A DNA stretch of 23,631 bases from a virus. Under the pieces are notes generated by a model, which was given only the letters and a program-made list of their open reading frames with translations, did no database searches and was not told where the DNA came from. Made by a program: the position numbers and the translations under genes. Each line of letters starts with the position of its first letter. Position 1 is the stretch's first letter. Positions 15,113 to 20,161 of this stretch are shown piece after piece. The stretch is from positions 1-23,631 of the IMG/VR virus record IMGVR_UViG_3300049893_003531. One strand, written 5' to 3'.

Positions 15113-15140
15113 GGCAGCAGGAGCATTGCTCCTCGCTGCC
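15113..15140 (+). terminator. Hairpin terminator/attenuator GGCAGC...GCTGCC
   Basis: The outer arms GGCAGC (15113-15118) and GCTGCC (15135-15140) enclose an inner GGAGCA/TGCTCC pairing, with a small bulge and a tight loop, followed by TTGTCCTGTT. It separates the small basic gene from the operon at 15165. The next gene's strong TAGGAGGA ribosome site begins shortly afterwards, so partial read-through is possible. Confidence 0.65.
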
Positions 15141-15164
15141 TTGTCCTGTTAGGAGGACTCGAAC

Positions 15165-15794
15165 ATGAAGCTTACCAAGCGTCAGGCGCTCGCGGCATAC
15201 GTTGCGTTGGCAAAGGCAGATACATACGATGACGAATCGGAATTTTTGCGCAACGAACTTGCCGAGTTCCTCACGATCGAAGAATCATCCGAAGATTCCG
15301 ACGCAGATGATGATGATGAGTCCTACGAAGATGAGTCTGACGAGGAATCTTACGATGACGAAGAAGATCTCGACGACGACTCCGACGAGGATGGCGTCTG
15401 CTCCTGTCCTGAGTGTTACGGCTGCGACGCCGACAGCGAGGAAGATGAGGACAGCTCCAAGCCTGCAACAACCTACTACAATGTCGTATCGTCCACTCAG
15501 CTCCTCAATTTGAGACCCATGAAGGTCCTCAATGAGGACGGCGAATCAGGACACCTGTCATTCTCGGCAGACGAAGACGGTGTTTATGCGCTTTTCGACA
15601 TTGATGCAAGAGACACGCCTATCACAAAGATTGCCGTGTCGCTTGCTGACAAGCAGATCGAGATCAGACTGCAGGACAGCTGGGAGGTGTACAGCTACAC
15701 GAAGTTTCCCAAGAGCTGGGCAGATCTCCTTGGCACGAACGCGGAGTACGTAGTCTTTGGCATCCAGAACGACGAGGAGGAAGACGATGAGTAA
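15165..15794 (+). CDS. Highly acidic protein with central Asp/Glu/Ser tract and Cys cluster, unknown function
   Basis: The 209-residue protein has three parts: a short helical N-terminus (MKLTKRQALAAYVALAKAD); an extreme Asp/Glu/Ser tract (about 40-100) interrupted by a Cys cluster CSCPECYGC (four cysteines, possible metal site); and a compact C-terminal domain (about 105-200) with strands GVYALFDIDA, TKIAVSLADKQIEIRL and WEVYSYTKFP. The acidic tract resembles DNA-mimic or histone-chaperone-like linkers in composition only. The strong ribosome site TAGGAGGA supports the start. It overlaps the next gene by 8 bases. Function is not recognised. Confidence 0.85.
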   Translation: MKLTKRQALAAYVALAKADTYDDESEFLRNELAEFLTIEESSEDSDADDDDESYEDESDEESYDDEEDLDDDSDEDGVCSCPECYGCDADSEEDEDSSKPATTYYNVVSSTQLLNLRPMKVLNEDGESGHLSFSADEDGVYALFDIDARDTPITKIAVSLADKQIEIRLQDSWEVYSYTKFPKSWADLLGTNAEYVVFGIQNDEEEDDE

Positions 15795-16194
15795 GAAGAA
15801 GAAGTATGTCGAGGTCGAGACGCAGTTCTCTCTATCGAGATCACAAGTATTGTCGCTTTATACTCTCATGACCACGGCTGCATCTTCGCTTCGACGGGTC
15901 GATGAGGACTTGAGCGACGAGATTCGCAAGAACGCTCTCTATGAGATGTTCGAAGATTTTCTGTCCACCCCCACAGCACCGATGGATCCTGTGGTGCGTA
16001 GCATTGAGAGATCGATTCGTAAGGCTGCTGACTTGGCCTTTGCATCTCCTAATAAGATTGCAAAGTCGAAGACGAGACCTTCAATGGTTGACGAGAACAC
16101 CTATGCGCAGGCAGTGGTAGCTGAGGCTGATGATGCAACCCGGGTCAAAGCTGCAGAAGAAGAGACACTCAAACAGTGGCAGGATAAGCAATGA
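15787..16194 (+). CDS. Uncharacterised helical protein
   Basis: The ATG at 15787 is preferred because GAGGAGGA lies just upstream, inside the acidic gene's end, giving a 135-residue product that overlaps the upstream gene by 8 bases. The protein starts MSKKKKYVEVETQFSLSRSQV, is helical and charged, and ends KAAEEETLKQWQDKQ. No enzyme or DNA-binding motif is obvious. It is the middle gene of a translationally coupled trio (15165, 15787, 16191), so its role is probably linked to those two proteins. Confidence 0.8.
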   Translation: MSKKKKYVEVETQFSLSRSQVLSLYTLMTTAASSLRRVDEDLSDEIRKNALYEMFEDFLSTPTAPMDPVVRSIERSIRKAADLAFASPNKIAKSKTRPSMVDENTYAQAVVAEADDATRVKAAEEETLKQWQDKQ

Positions 16195-16658
16195 TCACAT
16201 TTGAGCTCACTGACAGAGAGGCACTTGTTCTTCTGGAGATTCTGGCAGGAGTCGCTGCTGCTGAACGCATCGTCGTTCCCAAGGATTCAGAGAAGAATCG
16301 CCATGTCCATGCTAAGATTCGCAAGGTGATTGAGGATCAGCTCTGTTACAATCAAGAGGCGCTCGACCTCGAGGTCGGCCGAGACATTGGTCGATACATC
16401 GAGAGTCAAGCAAATCCCGAAAAAGCCCGACATGTCTCTGTCAGCACAGTCGTCGCCGACGTGGTCGAAGCAGCCGCAGCCAAAGCCAAGATCCAGGATC
16501 AGCTTTCTGCTCGGTCTTATGAAGAGATCATAGCTGAACTCGAGAAAATGAAGGCCGAACAGACTCGCGACGCAGCCATTTCTCAAATGGATTCAGATCT
16601 TGAGCGGCCTTCAGATTTGAAGCAGCTTCATCTGCCATTCGACAAGAAGAACAAGTGA
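16191..16658 (+). CDS. Uncharacterised helical protein with C-terminal QLHLPF motif
   Basis: The 155-residue protein overlaps the previous gene as ATGA. It begins MITFELTDREALVLLEILAG, a hydrophobic helix-strand start, continues with charged helices and ends DLKQLHLPFDKKNK. The hexapeptide QLHLPF near the end fits the bacterial sliding-clamp-binding consensus (compare QLSLPL in Hda), in a flexible, solvent-exposed tail position where such motifs often lie. That suggests a link to replication, but one short motif can arise by chance. No catalytic signature is seen. The gene lies 26 bases upstream of the tmRNA gene. Confidence 0.8.
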   Translation: MITFELTDREALVLLEILAGVAAAERIVVPKDSEKNRHVHAKIRKVIEDQLCYNQEALDLEVGRDIGRYIESQANPEKARHVSVSTVVADVVEAAAAKAKIQDQLSARSYEEIIAELEKMKAEQTRDAAISQMDSDLERPSDLKQLHLPFDKKNK

Positions 16659-16664
16659 CAGCTC

Positions 16665-16680
16665 GGGCCTACGTAGGCCC
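16665..16680. repeat. Perfect 16-bp palindrome GGGCCTACGTAGGCCC just upstream of tmRNA
   Basis: The palindrome can form a 6-bp GC-rich stem with an ACGT loop. It ends 4 bases before the first tmRNA base. It may be a processing hairpin for the tmRNA precursor, a terminator or stability hairpin for the upstream mRNA, or a protein-binding site. Confidence 0.7.
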
Positions 16681-16684
16681 ATAC

Positions 16685-17051
16685 GGGGGTGACAGGATTC
16701 GACAGAGCGACGACGTTTTACTCTGCAAGCTCCAGTGCACGAGGGTCTGGAACAAAAACCCATGTGACGTACAAACGCCAACGACAACGGTGTTGCTCCT
16801 CTCGCCATCGCGGCCTGAGGAATGGGGTCCTAGCACCTAGAAACAGAACGCTAGGAAAACGCCGGGGAACCAGGCGTAATCTGGAACACGTCGAAGCGCT
16901 GGACGTAAAACGAAGTGCCGTCCGTGGTAGTCTTGGACGCTAAAGTTCGACTGTCTAGACCTTCCCGAGGTCGAGCACCAAGAGGGACAAGCTTGTGGAT
17001 GAGGAGTAAAATGAGGCGTTTTGGACTTGGGTTCAACTCCCAACACCTCCA
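16685..17051 (+). ncRNA. ssrA: Transfer-messenger RNA (tmRNA), one-piece
   Basis: tmRNA rescues stalled ribosomes and adds a degradation tag, working with host SmpB. The ends fold as expected. The acceptor GGGGGTG (16685-16691) pairs with CACCTCC (17044-17050) and includes the G3-U70 wobble that alanyl-tRNA synthetase requires. The T-arm is TTGGG-TTCAACT-CCCAA (17027-17043). The 5' GGATTCGAC segment is typical of tmRNA. Helix H2 pairs TTTTACTC (16716-16723) with GAGTAAAA (17004-17011). A PK1-like GGGT/ACCC pair (16743-16746, 16758-16761) lies before the tag, and an H5-like CCTAGC/GCTAGG pair (16829-16834, 16850-16855) lies after it. The tag ORF is at 16777. After discriminator A17051 comes CTA, not CCA, so CCA would have to be added. 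No SmpB gene is in the window. Confidence 0.95.
16777..16818 (+). other. tmRNA tag reading frame, peptide ANDNGVAPLAIAA
   Basis: From resume codon GCC (16777-16779) the frame reads ANDNGVAPLAIAA and stops at TGA (16816-16818). The AND(N) start and the hydrophobic small-residue end match bacterial tags. The final AIAA replaces the usual ALAA seen by ClpXP. The resume codon lies 15 bases after the PK1-like stem, in line with known tmRNAs. Confidence 0.9.
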
Positions 17052-17072
17052 CTATTTTTGACACCTCCACCA
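17043..17072 (+). repeat. Direct repeat of the tmRNA 3' end (ACACCTCCAC, 18-bp period)
   Basis: ACACCTCCAC occurs at 17043-17052, where it forms the folded acceptor end of the tmRNA, and again at 17061-17070. Copy 1 continues TAT and copy 2 continues CAT, so copy 2 reads CACCTCCACCA, which is the acceptor strand plus discriminator plus an encoded CCA. This looks like a duplicated or displaced tmRNA 3' terminus at the junction with the endonuclease gene. Confidence 0.8.
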
Positions 17073-17080
17073 TACTTAGA
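17071..17080 (+). promoter_or_regulatory. Candidate late promoter CATACTTAGA directly before the endonuclease ATG
   Basis: The TACTTA core (17073-17078) is separated from the ATG at 17083 by only 4 bases. There is no ribosome binding site in that gap. If used like a T4 late box, transcription would start essentially at the initiation codon. Confidence 0.45.
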
Positions 17081-17082
17081 TC

Positions 17083-17841
17083 ATGTACAAATGTGATGAG
17101 TGTGGTGGAGAGTACGAGACATGGCAAGCAAAGGCCAACCACGTTCGATGGAAACATAAGCCTACGCAATACACTGAAGACGGGCTTCGTCGTTTGCGTG
17201 AGTCTGTCAAGCAGACCAACAATAGGATTCATGGTCCAAAGTCAGAAGTCACAGAAGATCGCACCTGCTTGTGCGGCAAGAAATTCTCTGTGACATTCTC
17301 ACCTGAGCGTAGAACTTACATTCGAAAGACGTGCTCAAAGGAGTGCGCTTCTCGACATCCTCAGACGCAAGAGACAAATGACAAGAGGAGCCGAAAGCTG
17401 AAAGAGCTCTTTCGAACGAATCCTGAGTCATTTGAAAATTGGATGCGAGCAGGATATGATGCTAAAGGTTCTCGTTTTTCGTCCAAAGCTGAGAGAGCGC
17501 TAGGCGAAGCTCTTCGACCATATGGGTATCGACGTCATCAGCTGATCAAGACTGGCGACATCAAGTTCGATGTAGACATTGTCTCAGAGGACATGACAGT
17601 GTGGGTCGAATCTGACGGAGAGTACCACTTCAGAAAAGTGCACGAAGGACATAACTTTGACGCAACGAGACTGAGAGATCAGATAGAAGAAGCAGAGGCA
17701 GTGTTTCGAAAAGTCTTGCTTGTCCGAGTCAACAATCAAACAACGACGATCGATGAGCAAGTCGCTTTTGTTATGACGTCTGTTGCGTCCTGGGATAGAG
17801 TAGAAGGAAAGATCGTCAAGCTGGGCTTCGATGATCTTTAG
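17083..17841 (+). CDS. Putative free-standing homing endonuclease: zinc fingers plus Vsr/PD-(D/E)XK-like nuclease
   Basis: The 252-residue protein starts with a C2H2-type finger YKCDECGGEYETW...H (C4, C7, H20, H25). A second Cys cluster (C62, C64, C84, C88) resembles a zinc ribbon. The C-terminal half (132-220) looks like a very-short-patch-repair/PD-(D/E)XK-type nuclease: SKAERALGEAL (E137), IKFDVDIV (D163, D165), VWVESDGEYHF (E176, D178), then a helix HEGHNFDATRLRDQIEEAEA and strand KVLLVRVN. Similar Vsr-like (EDxHD) domains occur in phage homing endonucleases such as I-Bth0305I. The gene begins 31 bases after the tmRNA, next to a duplicated tmRNA end, which suits a mobile gene. The ATG is the only suitable start. 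The exact nuclease subfamily is uncertain. Confidence 0.85.
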   Translation: MYKCDECGGEYETWQAKANHVRWKHKPTQYTEDGLRRLRESVKQTNNRIHGPKSEVTEDRTCLCGKKFSVTFSPERRTYIRKTCSKECASRHPQTQETNDKRSRKLKELFRTNPESFENWMRAGYDAKGSRFSSKAERALGEALRPYGYRRHQLIKTGDIKFDVDIVSEDMTVWVESDGEYHFRKVHEGHNFDATRLRDQIEEAEAVFRKVLLVRVNNQTTTIDEQVAFVMTSVASWDRVEGKIVKLGFDDL

Positions 17842-17854
17842 CGAGAGGATTAAC

Positions 17855-18037
17855 ATGTCTGCAACAAGCGAGAAGCTGTACGAAAAAATTCGAACTCTTG
17901 AGGAGTCCATCGCGAAGGCCTATGCTCGTCACGACGATGCTCTTGTCGCTGATCTGAGAGCTGAGCTGTCGTCTTGCAAGGCACAGCTCGCCGAAGCCAA
18001 CCAGTCGCTCTCCGAAGGCAAGGTTCTCAAGGGATGA
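17855..18037 (+). CDS. Small coiled-coil protein, unknown function
   Basis: A 60-residue protein starting at ATG 17855 behind GAGAGGA; the earlier in-frame ATG at 17831 lies inside the endonuclease gene and lacks a ribosome site. It is one continuous predicted coiled coil (SEKLYEKIRTLEESIAKAYA to ADLRAELSSCKAQLAEANQS). It overlaps the next gene by ATGA. It may be a structural adaptor or an assembly helper; nothing further can be said from sequence. Confidence 0.75.
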   Translation: MSATSEKLYEKIRTLEESIAKAYARHDDALVADLRAELSSCKAQLAEANQSLSEGKVLKG

Positions 18038-18264
18038 ACATCGAAGCACAGAGAGTCAATCTCTACGAGCCCCTTATCGCTGATCGCCGAGGACCTGCTC
18101 CATTGGCTCTTCGGGTCGGCACGTATCCCCAGGCAGGATACAGCCCAGTCGGTTCAGTCACAGCAGGCTTGGTGGTCGAGAACTATGTGAGATTGTCAGC
18201 CCTGCCAGAGGAGCTACGAGCAAAAGTAGAGCTCGCAGTTCAGGCGCTCATTGCAGGAATGTGA
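18034..18264 (+). CDS. Small uncharacterised protein
   Basis: ATG 18034 is chosen because it overlaps the preceding stop as ATGA with AAGGG upstream; a longer frame from 17974 would run through the coiled-coil gene. The 76-residue product has a mixed N-terminal part (MNIEAQRVNLYEPLIADRRG), a Gly/Pro-rich middle and a C-terminal helix EELRAKVELAVQALIAGM. It is coupled to the coiled-coil gene. Function is not recognised. Confidence 0.7.
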   Translation: MNIEAQRVNLYEPLIADRRGPAPLALRVGTYPQAGYSPVGSVTAGLVVENYVRLSALPEELRAKVELAVQALIAGM

Positions 18265-18279
18265 CCCCTACTTAGGGTC
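18263..18279 (+). promoter_or_regulatory. TACTTA element inside a GACCC/GGGTC inverted repeat, abutting the next ATG
   Basis: TACTTA (18269-18274) is exactly five bases before the ATG at 18280 and is bracketed by perfect 5-bp arms GACCC (18263-18267) and GGGTC (18275-18279). It may be a late promoter giving a leaderless mRNA. Alternatively, it is a small RNA hairpin at the start codon. Confidence 0.5.
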
Positions 18280-18471
18280 ATGCCTCGTCGGCGAACCGAC
18301 TCACAGATTGTCAATTCTAAAATCGGAACCTCATTGGGCGGCGCTATGCCCGGAGGTACGAGAGACTCAAGAAAGCATCTCGTCGGTGATAGTGATGAAC
18401 CCGTCGATGGACCAGAGCTAGATGAGGCTCTGCTGAGAGAGCTCATTGCACAAGTGATTCGCTTGCTGTAG
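18280..18471 (+). CDS. Small uncharacterised protein, possibly leaderless
   Basis: This is a 63-residue protein with a basic, disordered N-terminal half (MPRRRTDSQIVNSK, GGAMPGGTRDSRKH) and an acidic-hydrophobic C-terminal helix PELDEALLRELIAQVIRLL. No canonical ribosome site fits before the ATG; instead a TACTTA box lies 5 bases upstream. The C-terminal helix resembles the head-targeting helices in character but is at the opposite end. It lies just before the gp13-like neck gene. Its short length lowers certainty. Confidence 0.65.
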   Translation: MPRRRTDSQIVNSKIGTSLGGAMPGGTRDSRKHLVGDSDEPVDGPELDEALLRELIAQVIRLL

Positions 18472-18478
18472 CTTGCTC

Positions 18479-18491
18479 CTATTTACGGGCA
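18479..18491 (+). promoter_or_regulatory. Candidate late promoter CTATTTACGGGCA at the start of the neck operon
   Basis: TATTTACGGGCA is identical over 12 bases to 11768-11779. The last A of TATTTA (18485) is exactly six bases before the A of ATG 18491, so a T4-like late start would fall on the initiation codon. No good ribosome site is present. Confidence 0.55.
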
Positions 18492-19666
18492 TGCCCAGCT
18501 TTGTGCAGACTATTGCTCCGACCTCGTTCGGATTCTTCGATTCTGACCCTGCCTTTCAGGCGGAGGCCGACTCGATGGTTACCTTCGTCAGACGAATGTT
18601 GGGCGGAGATGTCCTGTCGGTTGAGCTCACGACGCACACAATCTGGACCTGCTTCGAGTTGGCGTGTTGCGAGTACAGCAGGCTCGTGCACGAGACGAAA
18701 ATCACGTCAGAGCTCACCAACATGCTTGGTCTCCCGACGTCGTCTTCTCTCACGAACAAGTATCCACGTCAGACGCTGGAGTATCTTCTGAGAATGGCAG
18801 ATCCGTACGCAACTGAAGCGTACGTCGGAGGTTCATTCAACGGAACGATGGGATACTTCAATGTGGAGTGGGGACGTCAGGATTACGACATCTACACAGA
18901 ACTTCTGGATGTTAATACCAACACACCCGTCTACGACTCTTTGCCGTCTGGCTCTAAGGGCAAGCTGAAGATCGTGGAATTGTTTCACTTTTCTCCCTTC
19001 GCTGCTCAGCAGACTCTTCTCAATGCGTCCAACATCACCAACTTTCTAGCGACAAACTTCAACTACGAGTCGTACGTCAACTCGACGATCTTCTACGTTT
19101 TGCCCGTCTTTGAGGATGTTCTGCGTCGAGGCATGTTGGAGACAGCGACAAGAGTTCGCCGCTCTCACTACTCATACCAGATCTTGGGCAGCAAGCTGCG
19201 CATCTTTCCCATTCCTGCAGTCGATGCAAGCGTTGGAAAGATGTACTGCAAAGTCATGCCGCCTCATGATCCCCTGAATCCGTCTGCCTACGGCGACGAC
19301 TCCGTCAACGGTATCTCGGGACCTGCTCAGGTGCCTCTCGACAACATTCCATACTCGACGATCAACCAGCCTGGCAGGCAATGGATTCGTCAGTACACTC
19401 TGGCTCTTGCCATGATTCGTCTTGGAATCATTCGCTCCAAGATGAAGAACATGCCCATTCCCAACGCAGATCTCCAGCTAGACGGAGACGACTTGAAGGC
19501 GATGGGCAAGGAAGATCGAGAGAAGCTGGAGACAAATCTCAAGGAGTTCTTGGCGAATCTCACGCACCAGAAGCTGCTTGAGACGAATGCCAACGCAGCA
19601 GAGAATCTCAATAAGCAGCTGAGATACACTGCTATGCCCTTGGGCAAGGCCATCACCATCGGATGA
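18491..19666 (+). CDS. Probable neck protein (gp13 position)
   Basis: I choose ATG 18491 (392 residues) over an upstream TTG at 18473, which has no ribosome site and would include the promoter-like element. The protein is mixed alpha/beta: MPSFVQTIAPTSFGFFDSD, a helical block with ADSMVTFVRRMLG, then FNVEWGRQDYDIYTELLD. The C-terminal segment GRQWIRQYTLALAMIRLGII precedes IPNADLQLDGDDL and charged helices ending AMPLGKAITIG. Its place before gp14-like, gp15-like and sheath genes corresponds to T4 gene 13 (309 residues), whose product completes the head and joins it to the tail. The assignment rests mainly on gene order and general pattern. Confidence 0.75.
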   Translation: MPSFVQTIAPTSFGFFDSDPAFQAEADSMVTFVRRMLGGDVLSVELTTHTIWTCFELACCEYSRLVHETKITSELTNMLGLPTSSSLTNKYPRQTLEYLLRMADPYATEAYVGGSFNGTMGYFNVEWGRQDYDIYTELLDVNTNTPVYDSLPSGSKGKLKIVELFHFSPFAAQQTLLNASNITNFLATNFNYESYVNSTIFYVLPVFEDVLRRGMLETATRVRRSHYSYQILGSKLRIFPIPAVDASVGKMYCKVMPPHDPLNPSAYGDDSVNGISGPAQVPLDNIPYSTINQPGRQWIRQYTLALAMIRLGIIRSKMKNMPIPNADLQLDGDDLKAMGKEDREKLETNLKEFLANLTHQKLLETNANAAENLNKQLRYTAMPLGKAITIG

Positions 19667-19670
19667 TCAA

Positions 19671-20132
19671 ATGAGCACTCGTCTTCTGAGAGAGTATGTC
19701 AGACACGTGATGAGTGAGTCATCTCATTCTACATTGTGCGCTTTTGACTTTGATAACACGCTTTGTGCCACTGATGCTACGAAGTTCGAGGAGTTCTTGA
19801 AGCCTCTCAAGAATCCTAAGCCTCTTCCCACGCTTTCGATACTTCGACAAAGACTGCGCGCAGGTGCCACATGCATCGTTCTAACTGCCCGACCCGCGAT
19901 TGGTCTTGATCCAATCACGCAGTTCTTTGAGGCAATGGGTATCAAGGGTGTGGAGCTCGTGGGTGTGGGAAGCAGCGCTGCAAAGAAGAAGTCTCAATAC
20001 ATCGCTTCAGTGCTTGACAGCACTCACTATGAACGCGTGGAATTCTACGACGACCTCCCGCAGAATGTGGCTGCGGTCCAATCCCTGCAGGATTCCTATC
20101 CCGATACTGAGATCGTGTCGACGGTCGTCTAA
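19671..20132 (+). CDS. HAD-family phosphatase with head-targeting-like N-terminus
   Basis: The 153-residue protein has the four haloacid dehalogenase motifs: CAFDFDNTL (nucleophile D26, general acid D28), VLTAR (T72), a Lys in AKKKSQYIA (105-107) and EFYDDLPQN (D127, D128). The cap is small. Such enzymes hydrolyse phosphomonoesters; a polynucleotide 3'-phosphatase-like substrate is possible because the architecture recalls the phosphatase domain of T4 polynucleotide kinase, but this is unproven. Before the catalytic core lies RLLREYVRHVMSES, an amphipathic helix similar to those on the internal head proteins. It sits between the gp13-like and gp14-like genes, 4 bases after the former. Packaging into the virion is inferred. 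Confidence 0.88.
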   Translation: MSTRLLREYVRHVMSESSHSTLCAFDFDNTLCATDATKFEEFLKPLKNPKPLPTLSILRQRLRAGATCIVLTARPAIGLDPITQFFEAMGIKGVELVGVGSSAAKKKSQYIASVLDSTHYERVEFYDDLPQNVAAVQSLQDSYPDTEIVSTVV

Positions 20133-20148
20133 ACGCTCACGCTCTCCT

Positions 20149-20156
20149 AGTTACTA
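20149..20156 (+). promoter_or_regulatory. Weak promoter-like box AGTTACTA before the gp14-like gene
   Basis: TTACTA ends at 20156, exactly six bases before the A of ATG 20162. This is the same placement as the TAYTTA boxes at 18269 and 18480, though the core sequence is degenerate. No ribosome site is obvious in the gap. Confidence 0.25.
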
Positions 20157-20161
20157 GCGCC

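Noticed and set aside
16837-17293. Open frames on both strands across the tmRNA region
   Set aside because: They overlap the folded tmRNA and the start of the endonuclease gene. They have no ribosome sites and no recognisable motifs.
18473-18490. TTG start for the gp13-like gene
   Set aside because: It would place the TATTTA promoter-like element inside the coding sequence and has no ribosome site; ATG 18491 fits better.
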